Positions 28,297 to 38,600 are shown, counted from the stretch's first letter. The stretch: DNA of 64,000 bases from Verrucomicrobiaceae bacterium (GCA_015075365.1 JABTUN010000002.1:682001-746000); one strand, 5' to 3'. A program made the numbers and translations. Notes: a model not told the origin generated them from the sequence alone.

Positions 28297-29451
28297 ATGA
28301 AAATTTATCTTCTTCTCTGTGCCCTCTTCTTTAGTGCACTCCATGCCGCCGAACCACTGCTTGAAAAAACGCCGGTCTTCCCGCCGGGCTTCAACGGCAT
28401 CGCGCGCTATCGCATTCCCGGCATCGTCGTCACGACCAAGGGCACCGTGCTCGCCTATAGCGAGGCGCGCAGAAACAACAGTTCCGACTGGGGAGAGATC
28501 GAGGTGCATCTGCGCCGCTCGACGGATGGCGGCAGAACATGGCAACCCTCCCAGCACATCGCACACAAGGCTGCGCGCATCGAAGGCAACCCGCGCAAGC
28601 GCACCCCCGATGGCGCGCGAGAGCAGACGGTCAACAATCCCGTGGCCATTGTGGACCGGGAGACCGGCGCGATCGAAATGCTCTATTGCATCAACTACGC
28701 GCGCTGTTTCTCGATGCGCAGCACGGACGACGGAGTGACGTGGAGCACGCCCATCGAGATCACGGCGGCGTTTGAGCCATTTCGGAAACACTACGACTGG
28801 AAAGTCATCGCCACCGGACCCGGCCACGGCATTCAGTTCAAAAGCGGACGGCTCGTCGTGCCGATCTGGCTCGCCTATGGCGAGGAAGGAGATCACAAAC
28901 CTTCCGCCGCCGCCACGATCTACAGCGACGACCAAGGCAAGACCTGGAAGGCCGGTGATCTCTGCCTGCCGAACGAGGGCGAGCTGGGGAACCCGAATGA
29001 AACGATGGTCGCCGAGTTGTCCGATGGCCGCGTGATGCTCGTCGCGCGCAGTGTTTCGCAGGCGAGCCGGAAAATCGTCACCACCAGCGCCGATGGGGCC
29101 ACGGGCTGGTCGAAGCCGGTATTTCACGAGCAGCTCTGGGAGCCGATCTGCATGGCCAGCATCGCCGCGCATCCGTCGAAGCCGGGCACGCTGCTATTTT
29201 CCAATCCGCACACGCTCGCGCTCGACAAGGAAGGCAAACCCGTCCCCGCAGGGCGCGGCAAGCGCGAGAACCTCTGCATCAAGCTCAGCCGTGACGACGG
29301 AAAGACCTGGCCCGTGAGCAAAGTCCTCGATCCCGGCAAAGCCGCCTACTCGGACCTCGCCGTCCTGCCGGATGGCACGGTGCTCTGCCTGTATGAAGCC
29401 GACACCTCCATCGACTGCGCGCGCTTCAATCTGGAGTGGGTCACGCAGTAG
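28297..29451 (+). CDS. Exo-alpha-sialidase (neuraminidase), GH33-like
   Basis: The 384-residue exported protein (signal peptide about residues 1-17) fits the bacterial sialidase fold. The RIP motif is present as YRIPGIV (about residues 34-40), giving the first arginine of the carboxylate-binding triad. There are four well-formed Asp-boxes (STDGGRTW, STDDGVTW, SDDQGKTW, SRDDGKTW). The segment SEARRNNSSDWGEIEVHLRR matches the region carrying the acid/base Asp. Such enzymes release terminal sialic acids from glycans outside the cytoplasm. The gene closes the first half of the catabolic locus and is followed after 155 bases by the gntR gene. No sialic-acid lyase (NanA) or kinase was seen in the window, so the fate of the product is unclear. 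Confidence 0.87.
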   Translation: MKIYLLLCALFFSALHAAEPLLEKTPVFPPGFNGIARYRIPGIVVTTKGTVLAYSEARRNNSSDWGEIEVHLRRSTDGGRTWQPSQHIAHKAARIEGNPRKRTPDGAREQTVNNPVAIVDRETGAIEMLYCINYARCFSMRSTDDGVTWSTPIEITAAFEPFRKHYDWKVIATGPGHGIQFKSGRLVVPIWLAYGEEGDHKPSAAATIYSDDQGKTWKAGDLCLPNEGELGNPNETMVAELSDGRVMLVARSVSQASRKIVTTSADGATGWSKPVFHEQLWEPICMASIAAHPSKPGTLLFSNPHTLALDKEGKPVPAGRGKRENLCIKLSRDDGKTWPVSKVLDPGKAAYSDLAVLPDGTVLCLYEADTSIDCARFNLEWVTQ

Positions 29452-29546
29452 CTTCCATCAGTGGTCGAAGCCGAACTTCTCCAACCGGCTCGATGGCCGG
29501 TCGAGTCCATCTGCTCTCGTCAAAGAAGATGGTCGGTTTTTTTTGC

Positions 29547-29591
29547 AAAGTGTCGACAGTATTGCCCGTAGCTGTGAACTGTCGACACTTT
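29547..29591. promoter_or_regulatory. Perfect inverted repeat, probable GntR operator
   Basis: AAAGTGTCGACAGT (29547-29560) and its exact reverse complement ACTGTCGACACTTT (29578-29591) are separated by 17 bases, giving 31 bases centre to centre, about three helical turns. Each arm itself contains the 8-bp palindrome TGTCGACA. The element ends 15 bases before the gntR start, so autoregulation by the encoded regulator is likely. Confidence 0.7.
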
Positions 29592-29606
29592 AGCCCATTC
29601 CACTGC

Positions 29607-30305
29607 ATGATCCAGATCCACTCTGAACCCCGGCGCAATCTCGCCCATGAAATCGCCTCCCAGATGAGGCGTGACATCATTTCCGGCGTGTTCAAGCCAG
29701 GGGAAGCGCTTGCGGAACCGGCTCTGGCCGGACGTTTTGGTGTCAGCCGCGCACCGGTGCGTGAGGCGATGATCGAGCTGGAGCGCGCGGGGCTGGTGCA
29801 GTTTAAAACGACGGGGCGGACCCGCGTCAGGATGCTGGAGGAAAAGGACGTTGTCGAAATCGTCGAGGCCCGGATCGCGCTGGAGTCCATGGGCGCACGG
29901 CTGGCGGCGGCCCGATGGACCGATGAAGACACCCGATGGATCGAGAGAAGCATCGCCGCGCAGGAGAAGGCGGCGAGCGGTGTGAAGTTCAGCGGGCTGG
30001 ACATCGCGATGCACGAATACATCATGAAACGCGGCGGCAATGAACGGCTGAGCACGCTGTGGCAGTTCGTGCGCTGGCAGTTTGAGATGGCGCTGACCCA
30101 CATCCACCACCTTCAGGGGAAAATGGCCCCCAATCTCCGCCGCTTCAGCGTGGAGGGACATCGAAAGGTGCTGACGGCGCTGGCGGCCCGACGTCCGGAG
30201 ACGGCTGCGAAAGTGATTGCCCAGCACATCAAAGACTCGATTGAATGGTATGCACCCGAAACACCGAAGCGGCTGCCTAGCTCCTCCATCAAACTCTCCA
30301 AGTGA
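29607..30305 (+). CDS. GntR family transcriptional regulator (FadR/FCD subfamily)
   Basis: The 232-residue protein has an N-terminal winged helix-turn-helix (about residues 8-75) with the GntR signature IISGVFKPGEALAEPALA, FGVSRAPVREAMIELERAG and LVQFKTTGRTRV. An all-helical FCD ligand-binding domain follows (about 85-215), containing the metal-binding type residues around D-x-x-M-H (LDIAMHEYIM), and a late VEGHRKVLTAL. FCD regulators typically sense sugar acids, keto acids or related catabolic intermediates. I start at the ATG at 29607, just after the palindromic operator, which lies 15 bases upstream. The gene is followed 5 bases later by a PSD1-type cytochrome, so it is probably the local controller of this locus. 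Confidence 0.92.
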   Translation: MIQIHSEPRRNLAHEIASQMRRDIISGVFKPGEALAEPALAGRFGVSRAPVREAMIELERAGLVQFKTTGRTRVRMLEEKDVVEIVEARIALESMGARLAAARWTDEDTRWIERSIAAQEKAASGVKFSGLDIAMHEYIMKRGGNERLSTLWQFVRWQFEMALTHIHHLQGKMAPNLRRFSVEGHRKVLTALAARRPETAAKVIAQHIKDSIEWYAPETPKRLPSSSIKLSK

Positions 30306-30310
30306 ACCCG

Positions 30311-33300
30311 ATGCGCTTTGCTCCACTGCTTGTCTGCATGGCTTCCGCCGCCACTCCGCTTTTGGCGGTTGATGATGCGCGGCGTCTGGCGGAGACCTTT
30401 TTTGAGAGGGAAGTGCGGCCCGTGCTGGTGAACCGATGCCACGAATGCCACAGCGGCACGAAGCAAAAGGGCGGCCTGCGGGTGGATCACATTGGATATC
30501 TGACAGCGGGCGGTGACACCGGCCCGGCCCTGGTGGCGGGGAAACCGGAGGAGTCCGCGCTCATCGAGGCGGTGCGCCACACGAACGAAGACTTCCAGAT
30601 GCCGCCGTATAAGAAGCTGCCCGATGCCGAGATCGCGATTCTGGAGAAGTGGATCAAAATGGGCGCGCCCTGGCCCGAAGATGCAGCGAAGAAGGTGGTG
30701 GTGACCGAGGGTGGCTTCACGCAGGAGCAGCGCGGCTACTGGTTCTTTCAGCCGGTGGCGAAGGCACCTCCGCCACAGGCGGGCGGGACATGGGTGCGCA
30801 ATGACATTGACCGTTTCATTGCGGAGAAGCGTGATGCGCTGAAGCTCACACCCGCCGCCGAGGCGGACCGGCATGAACTGGTGCGCCGCGTGTATTTTGA
30901 CCTCCACGGCCTGCCGCCGACGAGGCAGCAGATTGACGCCTTCGTGAATGACAAAGATCCACGCGCTTATGAAAAGCTGGTCAATGAACTGCTGGCGAGT
31001 CCGCGCTATGGCGAGCGCTGGGCGCAGCACTGGCTGGACCTCGTGCGCTACGCGGAGAGTGACGGATACAACCAGGATGCCTATCGACCGTTTGCGTGGC
31101 CGTATCGCGACTACGTCATTCGATCCTTCAACGACGACAAGCCCTACGACCAGTTTGTGCGCGAGCAGCTCGCGGGCGACGAGATCGCGCCGGATGATCC
31201 CGATGTCCTCATCGCCACCGCCTTCCTGCGGCACCCCGTGTATGAATACAATCTGCGTGATGTGCGCGGCCAGTGGGACCTGATTCTCACCGACATGACC
31301 GACACCGCGGGCGAGCTCTTTCTCGGCCTCAGCATGGGCTGCGCGCGCTGCCACAATCACAAGTTCGATCCCATTCTCCAGAAGGACTATTACCGCCTCC
31401 GCGCCTTTTTCACGCCGGTGCATTGGCGGGATGATTTGAAGCTGGTCACTCCGGCGGAGAAGCAGGCCTTTGATGAGCAGCAGGCAAAGTGGGAAGCCGC
31501 CACCGCTGCGATCCGCGTCAAAATGGATGCGCTCACGAAACCACAAATTGACAGCCGCGTGAACGTCTGGCGCGCCAGTTTCACCGAAGACTTGCAGGCG
31601 ATGACCTTCAAGCCCGCGGACCAGCGTGATGCGCTGGAGAAACAGCTCGGCGGACTCTGCGAACGCCAGTTGGATTTCGCTCGCGCGTCGTTTGACCCGA
31701 TGAAGGAACTCAAGTCCGACGAGGCCAAGGCGGAATACAAGGCGCTCAAGGCAGAGCTGGGCAAGTTCGATCACCTGAAGCCGAAACCGCTGCCCGAGGC
31801 CTTCGTGGCCTCGGATGCGGGACCCGAAGCGCCCTCCAACCTGTTGAAGACCCGCAGAGGCGATCAGGAGATGGAGCCGGGGTTCCTTTCCATCGTGGAC
31901 CCAAATCCGCCCAAGCTCACGCCTACGAAGACCTCCACCGGACGCCGCACCGCCCTCGCCGAGTGGATCACGCGTGCTGACAACCAGCTCTCCACCCGCG
32001 TCATCGTGAACCGCGTGTGGCAGTATCATTTCGGACGCGGCATTGTCTCGTCGGCCAGTGAGTTCGGCACGCTGGGCGAGAAACCGACGCATCCCGAGCT
32101 GCTCGATCATCTCACGACGAAGTTTGTGGCCGGAGGCTGGCGCTTCAAGGCGCTGCACCGCGAGATCATGCTTTCCGCCACCTATCGCCAGACGGCGCGG
32201 CGGGAGCCGGATGAGACAGCGGCGAAAGTGGATCCATCGAACCGCCTTCTGTGGCGGTTCAATCCGCGCCGCCTCGATGCCGAACAGGTGCGTGACGCCA
32301 TGCTGGCCGTTAGTGGCGAGCTCGATCTCACCGCCGGAGGTACCGCCAGTGATGGCAATGGCACGCGTCGCGCCATCTACACGCGGAAGAAGCGAAACAG
32401 CCCCAATGACCTGCTGCTCGCCCTCGACATGCCCGCCGGTTTCACGAGCATCGCCGAGCGGCAGAGCACGACGACGCCGACCCAGGCGCTGCAGTTGCTC
32501 AATGGCGACTGGGTGCTCGCCCGCGCCCGCAGACTGGCTTCGCAGATGAAGAGCGTTGACGATGTCTGGCTCACGGTTTTGGGAAGACAGCCCACGGACA
32601 AGGAGCGGGCCACGGCGGACGCTTTTATCAAGAGGCGCGTTGGCATGGTCAAAGCGGCCAGCGCCAGCACCGAAGTCGCTGAAAGCAATGACCCCGGCAT
32701 GGGATTTCATTTCAACAGCGCGCATGAGCGTCTGCTCGTTCAGTCCAGTGAAAAGGAGGGTGATGACTTCACGGTCGAGGCCATCGTGAAGCTCGACAGC
32801 GTGGATGTGAATGCGGAGCTGCGCACGCTGGTCTCGCGCTGGGATGGCGGCAAGGCCAGTCTGGAATCCTTTGGCTGGAGCATCGACGTCACGGGTCAAA
32901 AGTCGCGCTACAAGCCGCGCAACATTCTCATGCAACTGGTCGGCGAGGACGAGAATGCGAATATCGGTTACCAGGTGGTGGCCTCCGACATCCACGTCGA
33001 GGTGGGGTGTCGCTATCACCTGGTGGTGCGTGTTGCCGGCGCACGTCATAGCATCACCTTCACTGTGCGCGATCTCGACACACCCGGTGCCGCCGTGCAA
33101 TCCGCCGTGGTGCCGATGGACCGTCTCTCAAAGCTCAGCCAGGGCGCTTCACCCATCGTCCTCGGAGGTCTGAGCAAGCGCACACCGACGCGGCAATGGG
33201 ACGGCCAGATCGAGGCCCTGCGCATCGTGGCGGGTCACGCGGCTGACAACGCGCTCAACACCGACTCCGAGAAATGGAATGCCGGCCTCTTCATCTGGCG

Positions 33301-33433
33301 TGCCGCTGATCCGCCGAACTCGCAGTTCGCCTGGAGCGGCGCCGACCCCAAGGAGGATGATCCTCTTCTCAAAGCCATGACCGGCCTCTGCCAGGTGCTG
33401 CTGACCTCGAACCAGTTCTTTTATCTTCATTGA
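30311..33433 (+). CDS. PSD1-type cytochrome c protein with nested LamG domain
   Basis: The 1040-residue exported protein has a signal peptide and a PSCyt1 domain with heme motif CHECHS (about residues 42-47) and MPPYKKLPDAE. A DUF1549 domain follows (about 155-370; DLHGLPPTRQQI, YGERWAQHWLDLVRY, then a second CxxCH in CARCHNHKFDP), then a DUF1553 domain. A concanavalin-like LamG segment (about residues 796-975) is inserted before the last 40 residues of DUF1553, which resume with LCQVLLTSNQFFYLH. I chose the ATG at 30311; a GTG at 30302 overlaps the gntR stop. It is followed by its usual DUF1501 partner. The family's exact substrate is unknown; LamG suggests carbohydrate binding. Confidence 0.92.
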   Translation: MRFAPLLVCMASAATPLLAVDDARRLAETFFEREVRPVLVNRCHECHSGTKQKGGLRVDHIGYLTAGGDTGPALVAGKPEESALIEAVRHTNEDFQMPPYKKLPDAEIAILEKWIKMGAPWPEDAAKKVVVTEGGFTQEQRGYWFFQPVAKAPPPQAGGTWVRNDIDRFIAEKRDALKLTPAAEADRHELVRRVYFDLHGLPPTRQQIDAFVNDKDPRAYEKLVNELLASPRYGERWAQHWLDLVRYAESDGYNQDAYRPFAWPYRDYVIRSFNDDKPYDQFVREQLAGDEIAPDDPDVLIATAFLRHPVYEYNLRDVRGQWDLILTDMTDTAGELFLGLSMGCARCHNHKFDPILQKDYYRLRAFFTPVHWRDDLKLVTPAEKQAFDEQQAKWEAATAAIRVKMDALTKPQIDSRVNVWRASFTEDLQAMTFKPADQRDALEKQLGGLCERQLDFARASFDPMKELKSDEAKAEYKALKAELGKFDHLKPKPLPEAFVASDAGPEAPSNLLKTRRGDQEMEPGFLSIVDPNPPKLTPTKTSTGRRTALAEWITRADNQLSTRVIVNRVWQYHFGRGIVSSASEFGTLGEKPTHPELLDHLTTKFVAGGWRFKALHREIMLSATYRQTARREPDETAAKVDPSNRLLWRFNPRRLDAEQVRDAMLAVSGELDLTAGGTASDGNGTRRAIYTRKKRNSPNDLLLALDMPAGFTSIAERQSTTTPTQALQLLNGDWVLARARRLASQMKSVDDVWLTVLGRQPTDKERATADAFIKRRVGMVKAASASTEVAESNDPGMGFHFNSAHERLLVQSSEKEGDDFTVEAIVKLDSVDVNAELRTLVSRWDGGKASLESFGWSIDVTGQKSRYKPRNILMQLVGEDENANIGYQVVASDIHVEVGCRYHLVVRVAGARHSITFTVRDLDTPGAAVQSAVVPMDRLSKLSQGASPIVLGGLSKRTPTRQWDGQIEALRIVAGHAADNALNTDSEKWNAGLFIWRAADPPNSQFAWSGADPKEDDPLLKAMTGLCQVLLTSNQFFYLH

Positions 33434-33456
33434 AGTCGCCTCATCATCCCAACGCC

Positions 33457-34863
33457 ATGCCTTGCCATCGCTACGACCGCCCCGCATCACGCCGCGAGTT
33501 TCTTCAAACTGCCGGGGGCGGTTTTGGCGCCGTGGCGCTGGCCGCGCTCATGGGCGAGCAAACCCAAGCCGCGCCGTTTCGGCTTCCCCAACGTGCGGCC
33601 AGGGCAAAGAGCGTCATCTTTCTCTTCATGGAAGGCGGGCCGAGTCATCTGGACACCTTCGACTACAAGCCGTTGCTGAACAAACTGGCCGGGCAATCGC
33701 TGCCCGCGAGTTTCAAGACGCCGCTCACGGCGGCGGGCGAGGCCAAATCGCCTCTGCTCGAATGCAAACGCACCTGGAAGCAGCACGGCCAGGGCGGCTT
33801 GTGGATCTCCGACTGGTTTCCCCATGTGGCCGGTCATGCCGATGATCTCGCCGTGATCCGCTCCTGTGCCTCCAGCGGCATCAATCACGCGGGCGGTGTG
33901 TGCTCGATGAACACCGGCTCGCTATTTGGCGGTCGCCCGTCGCTCGGCGCTTGGGCGTCTTACGGACTCGGCACGGAGAACCGGAACCTGCCCGCCTTTG
34001 TCGTCATCAAGGACAGTGAGGCGACGGTCGTGAACGGGGTGCGCAACTGGGGCGCTGGCTTCATGCCCGCCGTGTATCAGGGCGTCGAGTTTCACTCCGA
34101 CGGCACGCCCATCAAATACCTGGACAACCCCAAAGGCGTGGATCGCCGTGAACAGCGCGACAAGCTCGACCTCCTCGGCGCGCTTGATCGCGATTTCAAC
34201 GCCAGCCGCGCCAGCAACACCGAGCTGGAGGCCCGCATCCGCGGCTTTGAACTCGCCTACCAAATGCAGGCCGAGGCGCCCGGCGCGGTTGATTTGAGCG
34301 GGGAGACCGCGCTCACGAAAAAGCTCTATGGCATGGATCACGCGGAAACCGCCACCTTTGGCCGCAACTGCCTCCTCGCCCGGCGTCTGGTCGAAAGTGG
34401 GGTGCGCTTCGTTCAGCTTTACAGCGGTGCCGGCAGCAAATGGGACAGCCACGACGGCATCGAGGCCAAGCACTCGAAGCTCTGCCACTCCGTGGACAAA
34501 CCCATCGCCGGACTGCTGACGGATCTCAAGGCGCGCGGTCTGCTGGACGAGACGCTCGTCATCTGGGGTGGTGAGTTCGGGCGCACGCCCATGAGCGAAA
34601 AAGGTGACGGTCGCGACCACAATCCCACCGGCTTCACCCTATGGATGGCGGGCGGCGGTGTGCAGGGCGGCCAGGCTTACGGCAGCACCGACGATCTGGG
34701 CCTCTATGCCGTGGAAGACCGCCTGCACGTTCACGACATTCACGCGACGATCCTTCATCTGCTCGGCATTGATCACACGCGGCTCATCTACCATCACATG
34801 GGCCGGCCAGAGCGCATCGACCAAAACGAAGGCCACCCCTACACAAAGCTGCTGGGAGCATGA
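33457..34863 (+). CDS. DUF1501 domain-containing protein (Tat-exported)
   Basis: This 468-residue product has a twin-arginine leader (SRREFLQTAGG near residues 12-22) and the DUF1501 fold, related to the alkaline phosphatase/sulfatase superfamily. Visible blocks are SVIFLFMEGGPSHLDTFDYK, SGINHAGGVCSMNTGS, the acidic-His segment KWDSHDGIEAKHSKLC, LVIWGGEFGRTPM and DRLHVHDIHATILHLLGID. These proteins are nearly always encoded directly after a PSD1-type cytochrome, as here (23-bp gap), and probably work with it. Their catalytic role has not been established. I start at the ATG at 33457; a TTG upstream would add nine residues. Confidence 0.92.
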   Translation: MPCHRYDRPASRREFLQTAGGGFGAVALAALMGEQTQAAPFRLPQRAARAKSVIFLFMEGGPSHLDTFDYKPLLNKLAGQSLPASFKTPLTAAGEAKSPLLECKRTWKQHGQGGLWISDWFPHVAGHADDLAVIRSCASSGINHAGGVCSMNTGSLFGGRPSLGAWASYGLGTENRNLPAFVVIKDSEATVVNGVRNWGAGFMPAVYQGVEFHSDGTPIKYLDNPKGVDRREQRDKLDLLGALDRDFNASRASNTELEARIRGFELAYQMQAEAPGAVDLSGETALTKKLYGMDHAETATFGRNCLLARRLVESGVRFVQLYSGAGSKWDSHDGIEAKHSKLCHSVDKPIAGLLTDLKARGLLDETLVIWGGEFGRTPMSEKGDGRDHNPTGFTLWMAGGGVQGGQAYGSTDDLGLYAVEDRLHVHDIHATILHLLGIDHTRLIYHHMGRPERIDQNEGHPYTKLLGA

Positions 34864-34880
34864 TTTCACCAAGCGATAGT

Positions 34881-34923
34881 CAGTAGAATATTACTTCATT
34901 CTACTGCCCCCCATTCTACTGCC
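34881..34923. promoter_or_regulatory. CAGTAGAAT repeat cluster before the aldolase gene
   Basis: CAGTAGAAT (34881-34889) faces its exact reverse complement ATTCTACTG (34898-34906) across 8 bases. The 12-base sequence CATTCTACTGCC occurs twice, 15 bases apart (34897-34908 and 34912-34923). Three copies of one motif within 43 bases, 24 bases before a start codon in otherwise ordinary DNA, suggest an operator or attenuator. Confidence 0.5.
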
Positions 34924-34946
34924 TGTTAATCCCCTTTTCACACCTC

Positions 34947-35669
34947 ATGGTTACCCCGCTTCCCAAATCTAATCTTCAACTCGGCACCTGGCTGCAGACC
35001 GGCTCCTCCGTCATCGCCGAACTGGCTGATTTGAGCGGCTTCGACTGGCTGCTCATCGACCTCGAGCACGGATGCGGCACGGAGGCGGCGGTGCTGCCGC
35101 AAATCCAGGTCATCCGTCATGCCGCCGCCATCGTGCGTGTCGGTGCGCCGCACCCTGAGCAGATCGCGCGGGCACTGGACTGGGGAGCGGCAGGCATCAT
35201 GGTGCCGATGGTGTCCACGGCGGAAAAGGCGGAGGCCTGCGTCCGTGCCATGCGCTATCCGCCGCTGGGAGACCGGGGGCTGGCCGGCATGGTGCGTGCC
35301 TTTGATTTCGGTCTTCATGCCGAAAAGCGCCCGCCCGTTTTCCATGCCCAGATCGAGACCATTGAGGCCGTGGAAAACGCGCGCGCCATCGCCGCCGTGG
35401 ATGGCGTGGACGTGCTCTTCATCGGTCCCATGGACTTGAAGCTCAATCTCCAGTCCCGCCCAGGCCGCACGAGCTTGGATTTCGGCGCCTGCCTGCGAGA
35501 GGTGGCCGCTGCGGCCAAGGCGGCCGGCAAGGCCTGCGGCCTGCTGTGTCGCCAGACTGACGACTTTGCCGAGCTGCAGGCCCTCGGCTTCACCCACCTC
35601 GCCATCGAGACCGACATCACCCTCCTGCGCGAGAGCTACCGCAACGTCGTCCAACCTCTTCGGGTATGA
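34947..35669 (+). CDS. HpcH/HpaI-family class II aldolase
   Basis: The 240-residue cytoplasmic protein belongs to the HpcH/HpaI aldolase family (metal-dependent, pyruvate-type aldolases such as 2-keto-3-deoxy-L-rhamnonate aldolase). Characteristic blocks are the start GTWLQTGSSVIAELADLSG, FDWLLIDLEHG, the basic/loop RVGAPHPEQIARALDWGAAG with IMVPMVSTAEKAE, the metal-ligand pair QIET and IGPMDL, and a final HLAIETDITLL. It cleaves 2-keto-3-deoxy sugar acids or related hydroxy-keto acids to pyruvate and an aldehyde. It is the only clearly cytoplasmic catabolic enzyme in the locus and supports breakdown of an oxidised sugar. The substrate is not fixed by sequence. Its stop overlaps the next start (ATGA). 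Confidence 0.87.
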   Translation: MVTPLPKSNLQLGTWLQTGSSVIAELADLSGFDWLLIDLEHGCGTEAAVLPQIQVIRHAAAIVRVGAPHPEQIARALDWGAAGIMVPMVSTAEKAEACVRAMRYPPLGDRGLAGMVRAFDFGLHAEKRPPVFHAQIETIEAVENARAIAAVDGVDVLFIGPMDLKLNLQSRPGRTSLDFGACLREVAAAAKAAGKACGLLCRQTDDFAELQALGFTHLAIETDITLLRESYRNVVQPLRV

Positions 35670-38600
35670 ATATGACATTGAGAACCACCTATGCCCTGTT
35701 AGCCACCTTCTGTGTCTCCGCGCTTCATGCGGACGATTCCAAGCCGGTGCTGCAACTGGATTTTGGGCAGGAGGAGTCGGTGCCTTTGATTCCTGTCGGC
35801 CATGTGGTGCGTGATCAGGCAGGGCCGCGGCCGCCGGATTTTCCGGATTTTGAGCCGAACAACACGGCGATTCAGTTGAAGGGAAAGGGAGCGCGTTTTG
35901 AGATCAAGGACACGGGGCCGCAGAGCCGGTTTGATTTCACCAAGGGCGATGCCATCACGCTGGAATCCTGGGTGAAGGTGGATCAAATCGGTCCCGGGCA
36001 GCCGGTGTATATCATCGGGAAAGGGCGCACCCACTCGCCGCACTTTGCCCGCAACAATCAGAACTGGTCGCTGCGGGTGATCGGCGGGAGCGCGGGTCTG
36101 GCGCATCTGAGTTTTCTCTTCGCCGGTGCGCCGGAAGCCGGGGGCAGAAACACCTGGCACATCTGGAACTCGGAGGCGTCGTTTAAAATCGCGACCGGCT
36201 GGCATCATGTAGCCCTGGCGTATGAGTTTGGAAAACCGGAGTCGATGCGGGGCTGGATTGATGGCGTGGCAACGACGGGCACTTGGGGCGTGGACGGAGC
36301 CACCACGAAGGCACCGGTGGTGGATGATGACGATGTCTGGATCGGCTCGTCACAGGGCGGGAACGCGGGCAACAGTCTGCTCGGCTTTCTCGATTCCATC
36401 GCGATTCATCGCCGCATCGTGACTGATGCTGAAATCGCGAAACATTCCCGGCGGAAGGATGGTCCTGAAGTGGTCCTGCCTGCGATTGCGGAGATGCCCG
36501 ATTTGGGAAAAATCGAGGGCGGAACCGTGCTCGTGCAGTTCAACGAAGGCCCCACCGCCTCCCATCGCTGGCCCAGTTCACAGGAGGTGCCGAAAGAGGC
36601 CGCGCGCTGGACGGGCGATGCCTTTCTGCTGCCGCGTGTGCCGGTGCGCTACGATGACTGGGGCATCCGATCGATCTGGGAAGCGCCGCTTTTGCTGCGC
36701 ATGGCGGCGGATGTGGAACTGCCTGCTGGTTCACGGCGTGTGCTGCTGCGGACGCGCGGCCTGGCCCGGCTCTGGATCGATGGCAAGTTGATCGCCGAAA
36801 CGAAACCCGCTGTCGCCAACGGTGAAAACGGCTTTGACCCGCTGACTCCGTTGGCGCAGCCGCCGCATCCGGGAGTTCGCGTCAAAGGTTATCATCAGCA
36901 GGAGGTTTTTGGCACGGTGACGATGCCTGCGAAGAAGACGACCGCGCGCGTGGTGCTGGAGGTGATTGTCGGTGGCAAAAACATGCGCACCGATACCGGG
37001 GAGGTCTGCGTCGCGCTCGAATCGGCGAACGGTGATGCGTTTTCCATTCTCCGGGCGGCAGGCAAGCCTTGGCTGGCCCTGACGGATGCCGAGGTCGAAC
37101 CGGCGCTGGTCGAGGTCGAAGCCTCGTTGGCCTGTTTTGACGATGCCAGCCGCCGTGCGGCGTCCCGCTCCCGCGATCCGTTCTGGCAAAAACGACATGC
37201 CGCCGCCAAACAGTGGGTGAAGAAAAATCCGCCGCCCAAGCCACCGCGCGGAGGCCATCCTGTGGATGCTTTTCTCGATGCGAAAATCGAGAAGGCCCGC
37301 GCGGCAAGCGCAGCCACCAACGACGAGGCGAAGGCATTTCACAGCGAGGTTTTGCCGCTGCTGCGCGAGCAGTGTTTCCGCTGCCATGGCGAAAAAGAAA
37401 AGGGCGGACTGAAGCTGAACACGCGCGAGGCTGCGCTGAGCGGCGGGGATTCGGAAGTTCCCGCCATTTTTCCCGGCGATCCGGCGGCCAGTGAACTGAT
37501 CAAGCGCCTCCGCACCGAGGACGAAGATTTGATCATGCCACCGACGGGCGACCGCCTCAGCGAAGAGCAGATCGCACGGCTGGAGTCATGGATTCGCAAT
37601 GGTGCCGCATGGCCATCGCCGCCCGTGGATGCCGCGAGGCTCGCCCAAACGCCCCTCACCTCCGATGCGGCATTTCTTCGCCGCATTTATCTCGACACCA
37701 TCGGCCTGCCGCCTGCTCCCGATGAGGTTAGGGCATTTCTCGCGGACACCGACCCTGACAAGCGCCGCAAGATCATCGACAGGCTGCTGGCCGATGAACG
37801 CTGGGCGGATCATGAGATGAGCGTCTGGCTGGATGCCCTCGCGGAGAACCCCACGCTGATCAATGCCTCGCTCAACAGCACCGGTCCGTTCCGCTGGTTC
37901 CTCCACGATGCGTTGCGCGACCACAAGGCGCTCGACCGCATGGTGACGGAGCTGCTCATGATGCGCGGAGATGCCGCCCACGGAGGCAGCGCTGGTTTTG
38001 CCCAGGCGGCGGAAAATGACGCGCCGTTCGCGGCGAAGGGGCACATCGTGGCAGCCGCCTTTCTCGGGATCGAACTCCAGTGCGCTCGCTGCCATGATTC
38101 GCCGTATCACGCCACCTTGCAGCGGGATCTCTATTCCCTCGCCGCGATGCTGGAGCGCAAGGCCGTGACGGTGCCGAAAACCAGCCGGGTGCCAGCGGCC
38201 TTTTTTGAAAAGAAGGCCCGCGAGTCCCTGATCCGCGTGACGCTGAGACCGGACGAACTCGTGACGCCCGCGTGGCCGTTCGCCAGCGTGACCGGTGTGG
38301 CGGAAGGCCAGGCTCTTGACGCACTCATCGAGAATCCGCAGGACACACGGGAACGGCTCGCCGCCCTCGTCACCGCGCCGGAAAATCGACGCTTTCCCCG
38401 TGTGATGGTGAACCGGATTTGGAAGCGGCTCATGGGAGCGGGTTTTGTGGAGCCGGTGCAGGATTGGGAAGGGCATGACGCCAGCCATCCGGAGCTTCTC
38501 GACTGGCTCGCCGCCGAACTGGTTTCCAGCGGCTACGATGTCCGGCACATCATCCGGCTCATCGTGACATCGCAGGCGTATCAGCGTGAGGCGGGTGCGG

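Noticed and set aside
29484..29544. Terminator after the sialidase gene
   Set aside because: A 6-bp stem (ACCGGC/GCCGGT) exists and a run of T at 29537-29544, but they are about 35 bases apart and do not form a rho-independent terminator.
30113..33100. 995-codon open frame on the minus strand
   Set aside because: Fully antisense to the PSD1 gene, which has signal peptide, heme motifs and domain order; the antisense product is His/Arg-rich with no motif. It is a codon-bias shadow.
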